Shown here: positions 1 through 11,920 of the stretch, in pieces
Layout of the letters: each line of letters opens with the position of its first letter
Numbering within the stretch: the first letter of the stretch is position 1
Assembly (NCBI RefSeq): GCF_036711975.1
Contig: NC_091967.1
Coordinates: forward strand, 13,764,001 to 13,828,000
Direction: 5' to 3'
Source: Onthophagus taurus
Lineage: Eukaryota > Arthropoda > Insecta > Coleoptera > Scarabaeidae
Length of the DNA: 64,000 nt
The notes under the pieces: generated by a model
The model's database searches: none
What the model was told of the DNA's origin: nothing
What the model saw: the letters and a program-made list of their open reading frames with translations, nothing else
Program-made: the position numbers and the translations under genes

Positions 1-541
1 TTCAAAATTTGACTTTGAGAAAGAAATTTGTACATTTTAACACTCAAGATATATCTATCTTTATATAACTCAACTATGAAAATAGGTTTATTGTAAGAAA
101 GTAATTTGTAGACTGATTTTATGTAAACAAGGAAGGTTCTGCAGAGTTTTCAGTGGGTAACTGGGGGCTACGAGCAAACCCACACTCGAAGTGCGTATTT
201 TATCCTTTTCTGCGGAAAAAGAAAATAGTTGGGCTGGACTAGCAATCCAGAGGAATCAGGCGACAACAGAATAAAGAAGAGATATATTAGCACTGGCAGG
301 AGAGGTGGAACCACGGATGGGCAAGCCATTCCATGGAGCACATATGTTTTAGAAGATCGGGAAGATGTTTGCTGAAAATATTTAGAAAATATATATATGT
401 TGTAAAGTATGCATGGAAAGTATGTCTCAATCTAGATTATTCCTTTACATCCTACCTTACTAATACTAAACTTGTTATTCATTAATTCATAAAAACTCAT
501 TTGTTACATTTAAATCAATGTCAGAAATAATCATCAATTAA
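1..541. other. upstream non-coding stretch
   Basis: AT-rich sequence with no supportable gene. A stop lies directly in frame ahead of the start at 542, so the downstream ORF is not an extension of anything here unless an unseen 5' exon is spliced in. Confidence 0.5.
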
Positions 542-1345
542 ATGTCAAAAGACACATGTCCACGTTTCTCAAGAGCACATGAAAAGCATGCTTTACGAAA
601 AGAAATGTCTTGTGATACAATTCCAACTCGTAGCAGATCGGGAAGGGATCAATCAAATCAAAGAGAAATAATATTAAATTTACAAACAGATTTGGCAATG
701 ATTGTTAATGAAAATATAAAATTAGCAAATAAAAATGCTTTGTTGGCCTTAAACGTACAAGAATGCGAAGATAAAATTAAACAACTTCAATGTGAATTAA
801 ACGAGAGTAAATCTACCTATAAAAATGAAATGATTTCGTTTCAAAAACGACTTACAGAATTACAAGATTTATTTCAAGAAAAAACGGAAGCTTTAAATAA
901 AAAAGAAATTGTTCATGCTGAAGAGATTGAGGAATTGAAACGTATACATTCGAAGAATGAAAATTTAGCGATAGACCAAGAAATGGTTTTGATTGATGAA
1001 ATAGGAAAGTTAAAAGATAAATTTGAAGGTGCAAAAAAATATGGTAAAGAAGTTTCGACACAATTAAAAAAATCGAAAGAAAAATTAAGCCGTTATAAAG
1101 ATAAATTTAAAATGTGCGTTGATACCATAACCAAAATGAACACTTTTTTGAACCATCTAAAAATTAAACCACCTCAAACCGATCAAATTTGCCAAACTGA
1201 AGAATTATGCAAATTTCATACAGCCAGATGTTGTACTTACAACGAATGCGAAAACATCATTCTTTCCGAATTATTTTTTAAAGAACACGCCGTTCAATCG
1301 GCTATTGAAGAGATTTTCTTTGATCACGACCAAACTTTTAATTAA
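542..1345 (+). CDS. coiled-coil protein of unknown function
   Basis: Single-exon ORF of 267 residues. I do not recognise the family. Residues about 40-200 are almost entirely heptad-like, rich in Glu, Lys, Gln and Leu, which predicts a long parallel coiled coil. The N-terminal 40 residues are basic and Ser/Arg rich. The C-terminal 60 residues are Cys-rich (CQTEELCKFHTARCCTY), perhaps a small folded or metal-binding patch. No signal peptide or membrane segment is visible. A stop codon sits immediately upstream in frame, so this Met is the natural start, and AATAAA-like poly(A) signals follow within 40 bases of the stop. It could be a centrosomal, ciliary or testis-type structural protein, but that is a guess from composition only. 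Confidence 0.65.
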   Translation: MSKDTCPRFSRAHEKHALRKEMSCDTIPTRSRSGRDQSNQREIILNLQTDLAMIVNENIKLANKNALLALNVQECEDKIKQLQCELNESKSTYKNEMISFQKRLTELQDLFQEKTEALNKKEIVHAEEIEELKRIHSKNENLAIDQEMVLIDEIGKLKDKFEGAKKYGKEVSTQLKKSKEKLSRYKDKFKMCVDTITKMNTFLNHLKIKPPQTDQICQTEELCKFHTARCCTYNECENIILSELFFKEHAVQSAIEEIFFDHDQTFN

Positions 1346-2864
1346 ACCAATGTAAATTGAAACAAAATAAAACAATAAAATTTATCCTAATCCGTTACAT
1401 TGAGTTCAAAAATCGTTCTACCATCTGCCGCGGCGTTTTGGTCAGTTTTATCCGTCGGCCTTTTTTAAATTCTTTAACATTAAAACACCTTATGCCGAGC
1501 ACGTGCCGGTCATCGAAGTGGTAGGGATAAGAAAACTAACAACCCCGACCGTAAAGGCATGGGCTATAGAGACGTTTTTTCTTTGATAAAACGACAACCG
1601 ACCGTTCGGGACGGTGACAGATGCCGTAATTAACCGAAGATGCTTTTGATGATTAGATCGTCGCCGACGATAACATGAATATGTATACACATTTCTTTAT
1701 TGTTGACTTGTACCCGGTACTTTATCAGGTGATTCTTACGGTGACGATCTAAAATTAATTTTAGAAAAAAACGTCTTAAGAGACGTACGGCTAAACCCGA
1801 ATTATTATAGTTCTAGTTTTAGTTTAATGAAAAATATACAACAATCTAACTCTGTATAACAACTAAAACTAGAAGTAACACTAGACCTAGAACTAGAAAT
1901 ATTCGGGTTTAGCCGTCTTAAGAGAGGTACGGCTAAACTCGAATGATTCTAGTTCTAGGTCTAATGTTAGTTCTACTTTTCGTTCAATAAAAATATACAA
2001 CAATCTAACGCTGAATAACAATTAAAACTAGAACAACCGTCAATGATTTATAATCGCATAAAAACTCGGGGAATACCCCGAGTTCATCTGTGACATGGAA
2101 TAGAGCAACTTGAGGAATATCCCAAGTTAGGTTCTATCAATGAGCTCTAACGTCTAACGACTTAAAAATATTTTGTCTGTTATATAAAAAGTTTGTTCTA
2201 ACGAGGTTTCTTATATCGAGATTTTACTGTATTAAACATTTACAAATCAAAAATTAATCTATCAAATCTTTTATTAGATTTATATTAAATACGTGAACCA
2301 TCTGCTAATACATACCCTTCATTAAAAAAGGAAATCAAAAAGAGAGAGGGTAAATAATTTTAACGGTGGCTCGTAAAGGAAATGCTCCAATTGAAAAACA
2401 ACAGTCCAACGAGATACCCACCCCTCGATATCGACCATCTGATCAAAAAGAGGTGTTCGTTGTCGGCACGCGACACGCACACGACCTACACCAGGTCTTG
2501 GTCGTCTTTTGAAGCCCCAACATTTCGTACTTCCTTATTTTGTCGTAACGTGTCTAAAACTACCATCCTATTCCCTTTCGCAAGACCTTTTTGTAAAGAA
2601 TAGAAGCCGACAGTGAAACGTGAAACGCAAATGATTGCCTTTCGTTCAACGGCGGAGCTGTTAACGACCCCGACCGAAGAAGAAGAAGTAATAAACCAAA
2701 GTCATTACGAGGTGTCGATAAATAATATTTAGTGAAAGACCAAGATTGGGAAGTACTTGACAGTGCGTGAATGGAAGCCGCGTGGTGGTAGCAAATATTT
2801 GAGTGTTTGAATTTATTAAACGTGTCCCGAGTTCAAAATTAATGATATTAAATCACGTGTTACC
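1346..2864. other. intergenic region with foldback repeats and a transposon end
   Basis: No gene is supported. It contains a GC-richer stretch (about 1430-1700), the palindromic repeat listed separately (1772-2040), and at about 2200-2233 a sequence resembling the terminus of Tigger/pogo-like DNA transposons (TATATCGAGATTTTACTGTA). The last few hundred bases should hold the promoter of the bHLH gene. Confidence 0.45.
1772..2040. repeat. palindromic (foldback) dispersed repeat
   Basis: The motif ACGGCTAAACCCGAAT at about 1788-1803 is repeated inverted at about 1909-1924, and a third, direct copy follows at about 1929-1944. The interior is rich in CTAGAACTAG-like words. A diverged copy lies at about 20226-20326, so this is a dispersed family, probably a non-autonomous DNA element. 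Boundaries are approximate. Confidence 0.55.
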
Positions 2865-3563
2865 ATGAACGTGGCAAAGAATTATTATGGTTATCAGGAT
2901 TTGATCGATACCGGTCATCAAGAATGTTTAAACAACAACCAATTAAAACCACCAAGATCGACATTACATTTTCAAAATTATCACCATACAGAAAATTATT
3001 CACCATTCACTTTTATCAAATATGAAAAGAATATTGGAGATTACAACGATGGATACAGCGACGAACATGAAATTTATTCAGAAAAAGGTAAGTTTAAAAA
3101 AATCCCTATAAAAATTTTATATTTCTTTACGTTTTTCTTTATAGTATGCGAAGTAAAATCATTTGAAATAGTTGCAAGTGATTTAAGTCAAAGTACTCTA
3201 TCGGATGCCGGATTTGATTATTATGATTTAAATCCATCACCTGTAGGATTAGATTTTCGAGGTAAATCAATAATTGGTAAACCAGAAAAATCGGTGGGTG
3301 GGATTCGGCGTAGTAATAGAAGAAAAAATGTTTTAAGAGACGGCCCTCCATCACCGACAGTTATGAAGAAACGTAGATTGGCGGCGAACGCGCGCGAACG
3401 GCGGAGAATGAACGGTCTCAACGAAGCTTTCGACCGGTTAAGGCAGGTGATACCTAACTTAAAATCGGAACAAAAATTAAGTAAGTTTGAAACGCTTCAA
3501 ATGGCCCAAACTTATATCGTTGCATTAAGAGATCTTTTAAAAAATGATAGTGCTAATAGATAA
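2865..3563 (+). CDS. cato: atonal-family bHLH transcription factor (cato-like)
   Basis: Proneural bHLH factor, expected to heterodimerise with Daughterless on E-boxes and specify sense-organ precursors. The C-terminal ~60 residues are a complete atonal-type bHLH: basic region [20 protein letters not shown], loop, then helix 2 with [14 protein letters not shown]. The domain ends close to the C-terminus, as in Atonal, Amos and Cato. The RMNGLN and [10 protein letters not shown] words fit my memory of Cato better than Atonal, but this should be settled by a tree. The ORF reads through an in-frame 57-nt intron (3088-3144, GTAAGT...TTTATAG) that would otherwise insert a hydrophobic FFTFFF-like stretch. 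Spliced, the protein is 213 residues. Confidence is high for the family, moderate for the symbol. Confidence 0.85.
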   Translation: MNVAKNYYGYQDLIDTGHQECLNNNQLKPPRSTLHFQNYHHTENYSPFTFIKYEKNIGDYNDGYSDEHEIYSEKGKFKKIPIKILYFFTFFFIVCEVKSFEIVASDLSQSTLSDAGFDYYDLNPSPVGLDFRGKSIIGKPEKSVGGIRRSNRRKNVLRDGPPSPTVMKKRRLAANARERRRMNGLNEAFDRLRQVIPNLKSEQKLSKFETLQMAQTYIVALRDLLKNDSANR

Positions 3564-4748
3564 TATTAATTTATTATATTTATATTTATATTCGATTTTA
3601 TTGTAATAACGGTTTTGTATGTTTTAAAATGATAGCAAATGCTGTTCCTACCAAAAGCCAAATTGTTAAAATTATTAATTATAGAGAAGTGTATTATATA
3701 ATTAGTTCATTATTGAGAACATAGAAATGGTAAGCGATACAAAGTAGATTAATTAGACAAAATAATTCTTTTTTAGTACGAGTAATGCTATTGAAATAAA
3801 TAAACTCGTTTAATCAGTTTTGATCATAACTTAGGGATATTAGAAAAAACTGTAAGAAATAAGTTGCAGGAATGAAAATAACGTTGCAGTATCAATTTAA
3901 GAAAAAGGTTGTTTTACTTACAATTAGCTAACTTCACTATTGTTTACCAGATAATGACCTTAAAGTCTTCTTTTAGTGATTAACTGTTTCTCTTCTGCAG
4001 ATCGCTTTTTGTCTAATTTGTCCAAATCTACTTTAGTATCTCTGCCACATCAAAGATTGAGGAGATAATCTGGAATAATTATACAATATAAATTAGAATT
4101 TAAGAAATAGTAAAAGAAATGAGTACAAATTTACTACAAGTTTCAATTTGAAAGTAAGAAATTGATAGTGATCTCAAGATATTATTATAATTATTATTTA
4201 TTACTTAATGTATTATCAATATTATTTAACTGACTGCAATCTCAATAAAGTAAATCACAAATATATCATAAATGATATAAATAATGAATACATTATACAC
4301 GTGTTTTAAAAATAAAAATACAAATCATACTAACAATTCTTCTTCTAAAAATACGATGACTGACTAAACAAGACTTAATCATAATTTGATAATTACTTTA
4401 GGAAAAACGAAAAACTTTAAATAAACTAATGAATTATACGTTAATATTGATTCCTTGAATCTTCTCCAGTTCCTTTTATATATCAAATTTCTGTAGGTGC
4501 AATCCTACTTTGTTGATATTCAACTCCTTTTTGCATTTCTCCCATTTTATCTTCCCTACCATTAATGATCCTCTTTTAAATTGCCAACATTCTCTTAAAC
4601 TTTGTAAAAATTGTGTTGTTTAAAAAATCTCATCCCAACAAAATGAAATAACTCTCATCAATTTGATATTAGTTTTATCTCATAAATCAATAAAAACCAT
4701 GATAATTAATCCATGGAGGAGCACTATAAGAAAAATAAAAATAATGCT
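3564..4748. other. intergenic, no gene seen
   Basis: Very AT-rich. The first part is the likely 3' UTR of the bHLH gene. I see no ORF with recognisable similarity; 4440-4700 has a faint LINE-like look on the minus strand that I could not support. Confidence 0.5.
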
Positions 4749-5640
4749 TTATTTATTTTTCATTAATACAAGGTCCAGCACTAACTGTTTTAAAAAGAAT
4801 ATTTGCCAATTGTGCACTGTTGTTGTGGATGCATTGTTGTAGGGTATTTCATGACGAATATTGTTTTTTAATGCTTCCAGAGTTGCAGCACGGTTGTTAA
4901 ATACTTTCGATTTGAGGTAAAAAAAAACTTGAGCGTGGAGGCCACGAAATGTCACTTCCGTTGTAGATAAGTCGACGTGGAAAATTTTCTCTTATGACAC
5001 ATAGAAATTCGTGATGTGTGGGCAACAGAAAAATTTTCAAGAGCTTTCAGAATATGAATTTAACACTCCGATTTTACTGTTACCGTGCAATTGTCCTCTT
5101 TGAAAAAATGTGGTTTAATCCACATCCCTACTCTTGATACCAAAGTCCAAACTGTGACCCAATCCGAATGAAGAAACTTCTGATGGAGTTCCCTTGGATT
5201 GATATCGCTCTAATATGGCATATTTTGTTTCTTAACACAACATGAGATGTAGAAATGAGTCTCATCACTGAACCACATAACTGCGTCCGCAGGCAAATCA
5301 AGGTACGTATTGCATGCCATATTTTGAAGCAGAGCGCATAGGAGATCGCAAGACAGAATCTCAGACAGTGCCGATGTTTGTAGGTATTCTAACGATCCGT
5401 GCTGCACCTGGTCTCTTGCGGGACACATTTCCAACTGCCCGAAAAGCTTCCACCCACGATAAGATGGCTCCCTGTGCAAGAACAGTATATTGAGGGGAAT
5501 ATTCTACCGTAGATGAAACACCAGTTGCACCACGATGATTGACTAGCCTCGTGAAAAGTAGGTTTCTACTGCAAATGCATGTTGCTTTCTGTCCCAATAC
5601 ATTTTAACAAGTGACGATGTTTGACAAACAAATTCCCCCA
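4749..5640 (-). mobile_element. degenerate Tc1/mariner-superfamily transposase
   Basis: Minus-strand pieces in three frames match one transposase in order: a helix-turn-helix part (ILSWVEAFRAVGNVSRK, about 5361-5460), a DDE-domain part with WFSDETHFYISCCVKKQN (about 5210-5300), and the C-terminal part with YLKSKVFNNRAATLEALKNN (about 4850-4920). This is the insect mariner-like type in which the second catalytic Asp lies in F-S-D-E-x-H/T-F. Multiple frame changes show it is dead. No terminal repeats were found. Confidence 0.7.
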
Positions 5641-5759
5641 TCAACGTTCTCATCTAAAAACGCTACCACTCTGCAACTAGCTCCAGCTATGCACCACATC
5701 TCATTGAAAAAAGAAAGTTTCAATGCCAGACCCTGTATTTATCAACTATACTTAAAATT

Positions 5760-6250
5760 GGCCAAATAATTATTCACTACTTCTTCTCCTGATCCTTATG
5801 CCTGATAGGGTGGGATAAATCTTTTCCTATTCCTCCATCGACTTCTTCCGGTTCATGACTAATTCCTTTATATCTGCTAGAGTCTTCTATCTCTTCTTCC
5901 CAACTTCTGCTATTCTTTCCTCCCACTTCTTCCTAAGTCATCCCTTTTCACTATTGTCACCTTTTTTACTATTGTGTTATGTTCCATTCTAATTATGTTG
6001 GCGTACCAGTTTAGTAGCTTTCTCTCTATTTTGCTGATTATCTCCTCTTGATCTGCTCCCAGTCTCATTTCCACATTCCTTATTCTATCCCACTTCATCT
6101 TCCCCACTATTTTCCGTAAAAATTTTATTTCCATTGCTGTGATCTTTCCTTTCTTGTTTATCTTGGATTATCTATGATTCACTGGCATATGTTAATATTG
6201 GAAGTACCACCGAGTTGTACACTTTCCCTCTCCTTCTTCCCAAAAATTGT
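5760..6250 (-). mobile_element. 3' end of a non-LTR retrotransposon (LINE)
   Basis: Minus-strand ORF pieces carry the usual tail of a LINE reverse-transcriptase ORF: VYNSVVLPILTYAS, then KFLRKIVGKMKWDRIRN, then IISKIERKLLNWYANIIRM. Stops interrupt the reading. It is a 5'-truncated fossil; the upstream limit may extend into the T-rich stretch to about 6530. Confidence 0.65.
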
Positions 6251-6703
6251 TCTGTTTAGAATATGATATGTTATGTTGTTTGTTTTCCTTATTCTTGCAT
6301 TTAAATCTAAATCTATCCTTCCATCTTGTGATATTATACTACTCATATGATGATATTTCTTCTTTCTTCTGTTCCTTAATAATTTTTTTTTCGGGTTATA
6401 TTTTATTTCCGTTTTTATTTATTATCACAATTTTCCATTTATTTACGTTCAATTTCCTCTGTCCATATTTAAACCAACGTCCATATTTCATATATTGCAT
6501 ATTTTCTTGCCTTTTTAGGGTTCTCTACTATCAACACTATTCACTAATAGTACTAATTATTATAATAAAACAATTATGATTAATTTTAAAAAGAATGGTT
6601 AGGATAATATTTTAGGATTTCGACTAATTACTGAATTTTCAAATAAAATTATTACTCCAAAATATACATTTTTATTCCATAGTAAAAGAAAAATTTGCAC
6701 ATA

Positions 6704-8401
6704 TCAATATGTATTGGCAATAGATCTAATCACATTTGAAGCTGAAGTATCAGAATAAACAATAGGAAAATATTGTAACCTACCACTTGACCAACCAATG
6801 CTTAAACAAGCACCTTGTTTAAAATTCTTTTGAAAAGCTATCATACAAGGAGTTTCTTCTGGAGCACCCGCAACTAAACAACTATAAACAAAACATAAAA
6901 TAACATATTCATAATAAACAACTTCCTTTTACCTGGCATTAATTTGTACAGCTGGTAAAAAAGTAATTGTAAAAATGGTTACATAATTGCTATCGCGAAA
7001 TAAAACAGCTAAATGGTTTCCTGTTGGATCCCAATCCATACTTTGAATCAATCCACCAACAACAATCCCATCTAAATCAACTTCAGTGACATCGAATAAA
7101 GGTATAGCAATATTAGGACTTGTGTTAGTGTCTTTTGTAAAAATCAATTCGGTTTGGGAGAAAGATAGCGCGTAAATTACACTTTCTTCTGTTGTGGCGA
7201 ATAAGATTATTTGTCCACATGGTGACCAACAAGCTGTTTGAACTCTACCTGATAAAGTGTTCCATTTTTCTGATTGCCACTTAAATGTTTCCCAAACTCT
7301 AAATAAATCAATTAAGCATTAAAAAATTGTTTTAAATGAAAAGCTTTATCTTAAACCTGAAAACTACTGAATTTGTGGCACTAAACATTTTGTCTCCTCT
7401 TAAAGACCATTTTAAAAACATATTCCCCCGTCCACCTGGACGTTTAATAGCTGTTGATCTAGTCATTTCAACGTCCCACATTAAAATTTTCTGGTCGTTT
7501 GCAGCGGCGCTGGCTAATATATTACCGTGTTGGTTCCATCCTATACTTACAATAGGTGCATGATTATTTTCTGTTAAAATTATTGCATTACTAACTGAAG
7601 GGCGAGTTACCTAAAATTTGTATTAATAAATAGTAAATTTAAAAAAAACAAAAATTTCTTACAACTGAATTGGGATCAATAGTCCAAACAATAATACAAG
7701 TTTCACAAGCAACAGCAATTTCCGAATCACACAAAGGTCTCCAAGAAACCATACTTATATTTCTTTGCTGTCGACATCGTAAAATTGGAACAAGATTAGT
7801 TCCCTTAGAATAAATCCTAACTACATCATCCGAAGTTCCCACAGCAAGTTTGGTTTGATCAAAATGCCAAGCTATGCATCTAAATATACCGTTTGGCCAA
7901 TTTCTAGTTTGACTAACAGTACTCATAATAGACACGGTTGATTGTAAATCAGTTGAACCCCAAAATAATCTAACCTTATTGATCATATCAATCATTTGTA
8001 AAACACCCTGAGCCACTTTTGATAATATAAACTGTTGGTTATTTGCTGCTACATTTAAAGCTTCCATATATCCTTGTTCGTAAAAGATTTGCACCAAGTG
8101 TTTCGTAAATGGTACATCAACCGGTATAAACAATTCTTTTGCATCTTCACCTGTTCGTATTGGATGTAAAGATTCTCTCGTTATATGGATACTAGGATAA
8201 CCATCAACCTTAAATTTATTAACACATTTATGTTATATTCAATACGAAAATTGTCTTTGGTTAGGGTTAATATAACCTTACCACATTAGTAAAGATATTT
8301 AAATTTGCAAATTCGATATTCATGGAATGCACTCGACCGTCTACTTCGCATAGTGTTATTTCGTTATCGGGTGGTGCTGTAAAATCAAAAAGATTTTTCA
8401 T
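6704..8401 (-). CDS. AAAS: aladin, nuclear pore WD40 protein
   Basis: Orthologue of the nucleoporin aladin (the triple-A syndrome protein in humans), a WD40 propeller anchored at the pore through NDC1 and also tied to spindle function. Five exons on the minus strand: 8401-8282, 8208-7663, 7610-7357, 7298-6933 and 6881-6704. They sum to 1464 nt with all phases matching, giving 487 residues. Family landmarks include WPNGIFRCIAWH, QRNISMVSWRPL, IAVACETCIIVWTIDP, GRVQTACWSP, the SMDWDPTGNHLAVLF blade, and the C-terminal CLSIGWSSGRLQYFP, which parallels the human GALLSVGWSTGRI. The start is the first Met of exon 1, followed by FDFTAPPDNEITLCEV. It lies between LINE/mariner debris and mRpS31, transcribed in the same direction as mRpS31. 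Confidence 0.93.
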
Positions 8402-8621
8402 TTTGTACAAAAGTTTGTTCGCTTTCTTTTTGTCACGTTTGAAAATTCAAGAAATAACTGTCAATGTCAACATGAATTGGGGAGTTTAATACCAACATAT
8501 AAAATTAAAATTCCCTATTTCTTTCTTATATGGCAATTTTATATTTTAATAGTTCTTGCAATAAAAATAAATCGTATTTTTTTGAAATGTTTATTTATTA
8601 ATCTAAAATTAAATTATAATT

Positions 8622-11272
8622 TTATTTTTTAGAAACAGTTTTTTTATTTGGTGACATAGAAAAACCTTGCGGTAAAGCTCCAATTTCCGCCAATAATTTT
8701 TCTTTATCAGTAAAATATTCTTTGTACCATTCTATATGTTCCTTTTTGTGTTTTACACTCATATAAGGATTTTTAGATAACCCTACACATACTAATTCCA
8801 TGTAATGTCTGATTGGCCCTTTTGGTGGACACCAAGGTTCTAAATGTTTCTCCAAAAAGACATGTTCAGCGAAGTAAATATTTTTTTCTTCTTCCATTCC
8901 TAACAAAAATACATTAATGATTTCTTTTTTGGGTAAATCACCAATTTACCTTGTTCATTATCAATAGGAAATTTCCATATTTTTCCCTGATCGGTCCAAA
9001 GAATCATTTCTTGAAAATAATTAGATGGGGGATGAGTTACCGCCAATTTTAATTCGCGTTCATGCAAAAATTGCCATGTTTTTAAAGGCTGACTTTCTTC
9101 ATATTTTTCGGTAGTTTGAAAAATTCCTAATGGTTTACTTCCAAATAAATTAATTTTTACAATTTCACTGAAACCAACAAGATAACTTTTTGTTTGATCA
9201 ATAATTTTTTAGCGTACTCTCTATCTGTTGGCGTAAATTTTCTAGGTTCTCTTCTTTTGAATGGCATTCCCGATTTTTCTGATTGTTCAAGAAGACCACG
9301 AATTTGAGATGATCTTGAAACATCAGGCAATGGTTTCTTTTCTGTAACTATTTTCATTCCTTTTATCGTTTCACTAAAAAATATAAATGTTGATATTAAA
9401 AAATTAACTTGAGTTACACTTTCTAACAATATTTACGAGAGCTCATTGATATACAGTGTGTCCCAGGATAGACGTTACAAGAGGTATAATGACTTGAAAA
9501 AATTGGAATTTTATGCTAAGGCTGACGAATTAAGCCCTGCTTGGTGTGGAGAGAATTTTAAGTATATTTTTATATTTTGAAAATCAACTTGGTCTTGATA
9601 GTGAAGCGAAAACTACTTTTAGTTCAGGTAAAGTAAGCTTTTTGTTCCTGATACGGCAAAATATCATTAAGAAAAGTTGTTCAGAATGAGAAATTGTGGC
9701 ACTATGCAAAATGTCAGAAAGATCTACCTACATTGATTAAACTATCATATTTTAGATAAGATTTTTTTTTGCTGATAGAAAGACAGGCAATTTACTTCCA
9801 ACACGATGGATGCTCTGCACATTCTACAGCACGTGTAGCTGAATGGTTAATTTAATACTTCGAAAAAAGATTATATCTAGAAATGGTCCAATTGCGTGGC
9901 CTCGAAGGTCTCCCGACCTTACAATATTAGATTTCTTTCATGGGGTCGCCTTAAACAACTAGTTTTCGCTCAACCAATATCGAACAATCGAAAAATATTA
10001 AAAGAACGGATAACAAATGTTATACGACAAATACGCATCGAAGAAATTCAGAACAGCTTTAGAGAATTTAGGCATCGTATAGAAAAGTGTGCAAAAAAAG
10101 GTGGATGTTATGTTGAATAAACGACAGTTAAGTTTAGGTTCGATTTTCTATAAATAAAATAAAATTATACAATATTTATGTTATTTAAACTAAAATGTGA
10201 TGGTTCAACTAAAGTAGATAGATCCTTCTGAAATTTTGCATAGGACTATAATTTCACATTTTGAAGAACTTTACTTAATAACATTTTTCAGTATCATGAA
10301 CAAAAAGGTTACGTTACCTGAACTAAAAATAGTTTTCGCTTTACTATCAAGGCCGAGTTGATTTTCAAAATATGATAATATACTTAAAATTCTCTCCACA
10401 CGAAGCAGGGCTTAATTCCTCAGCCTTAAAATAAAATTCAAAAATTTTTAAGTCATTATACCTCTTGTAACATCAATCCTGGGACACACTGTATAAAAAG
10501 AAATTTTAAAATCTTTGGATCAAAATATAGTATTATTACAAATAAATTAGTAATAATGACTAAATTATTATTAGCAATAATTATTTGATACTAAAAATAA
10601 TTTGAAAAATGAATTAGTTTTAATTGAAAAAATCTCTTGACATAACCTATCTTTTAGAATCTGTCAATTCTGACAGGAAGTTAACCTTAAATTGATCAAT
10701 ATTGAAAAAATTATGTTAATATCAGTTAATTACTAAATAGTGACCTTAAATCGAATTGATTTGGTTTCCCTGTTGTAGATAATAACTTGGCCAACAACTC
10801 AGATTCAGTTTGTTTAACATCACCACCTAAAGATTCAGCAACATCTTTCACAGTTTTAGCTACATTTTGCTCTAAAAAAATAAATGTAACATCTTTATAT
10901 TATAAACTTTAAAAACTAACCAACAGATTCAACTTTCACTTGAGCATTTTGTACATCTTTTCCTTTATTCATGCGAGGTTTAGCTAAGTCAAGTTTTTTA
11001 GTGACAATCGTTTTCTCATTTAGCATGTCTTTTAGGAGCATATTAAGTCTTTCAGCAGCTTGATTAGGACTTTTATTCTTATTTAAATCACTATCACTGC
11101 TGCTGCTATCACTACTACTGCTAGGCACCTTTTTATCGGCTAGAGTTCTTATTAAAGACAAACTTCCACAAAATTTCTGAGGATACCTAAAATTTAATTG
11201 AATAATTTTAATTGAAATAATATACTGCATTAAAGGAAAGCGCTACCTTGAAAGTAAGGTTAGTTTATTCAT
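8622..11272 (-). CDS. mRpS31: mitochondrial small ribosomal subunit protein mS31
   Basis: Component of the mitochondrial 28S ribosomal subunit. Exons: 11272-11247, 11186-10921, 10871-10745, 9373-8950 and 8899-8622. The C-terminal exon is strongly diagnostic: [54 protein letters not shown]. The N-terminus is short and basic ([14 protein letters not shown]), as for a mitochondrial presequence, followed by a Ser/Asp-rich linker. Exon 4 switches frame inside an A/T run at 9205-9210. Restoring one A gives a continuous product ([13 protein letters not shown]...) and makes the total 1122 nt, 373 residues. The 10744-9374 intron holds a mariner-type transposon. The gene is head-to-head with DCAF6, about 650 bp apart. 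Confidence 0.88.
9452..10494 (+). mobile_element. Tc1/mariner-superfamily element with ~310-bp terminal inverted repeats
   Basis: Flanked by TA on both sides and bounded by inverted termini beginning TACAGTGTGTCCCAGGAT. The inverted repeats are unusually long, about 9452-9765 and 10185-10494, with roughly 80-85% identity by eye. The core (about 9780-10140) encodes a degenerate transposase C-terminal half: [17 protein letters not shown], then in other frames [13 protein letters not shown] and [12 protein letters not shown]. It sits in a mRpS31 intron and is non-autonomous because the N-terminal half of the transposase is missing. Confidence 0.8.
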
Positions 11273-11920
11273 TTTAACAAAATTTCTATTTAAATCTCTT
11301 TATAACCGTTTTAAACTGTTGAAGATTGATGGGATTGGAAAAAATAATCTTCATATATCACACATTTAACTCTTACATTTATTTATTTTGATTTATATCA
11401 TAGACTCAAAAGATGTATTAAAAACGTGATCAAGATAAAAATATACCGGTTGCGCATGCGCATATGTTCGTAATACATCCACCTGGTTATGAATCCAGCC
11501 AATTTATGTATTATTTAATAACACTTCTAATAATCCTAACAGTTCTCGTTTAAAAAAAAATAATCATCATCAACTACGATAAGGTTGTAAGTATATCTTT
11601 AGACTTGAAGGAAAGATTGAAATAGACACGTTTGTTAATAAAAGATAACTTGACATGTAAAATTGATATATTTTGCAGGTTATTTTTATATTAGATTTTT
11701 CCAACCTTCATAATCACTACGGACACGCTTGTTAACCCAACCAGTGTTGAAATTGAACGTTTTGAATGTGGATCCAAATAGATACAAGACGAACTAACGT
11801 AAAACATTTATTTTTAGTTGAGTGTCTGGTTTAGATGGTCTCTGGCAGATGATAGAAAATGTTTATTTGACATTTTTATTTTAACATTATCTCTGTTATT
11901 CCTTCATTTATACACATATA
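11273..11920. promoter_or_regulatory. shared upstream region of mRpS31 and DCAF6
   Basis: 650 bp between two divergently transcribed housekeeping genes. No ORF. A CG-containing palindromic patch (TTGCGCATGCGCATA, about 11451-11465) resembles an NRF1-type site (GCGCATGCGC), which would fit a mitochondrial ribosomal protein promoter. Assignment is by motif only. Confidence 0.45.

Noticed and set aside
1490-1690. Minus-strand ORF in a GC-richer patch
   Set aside because: Arg-rich composition without any family match; the patch is more likely regulatory or repeat-derived.
6247-6579. 110-residue plus-strand ORF rich in Phe, Leu and Tyr
   Set aside because: T-rich antisense of LINE debris; no coding signature.
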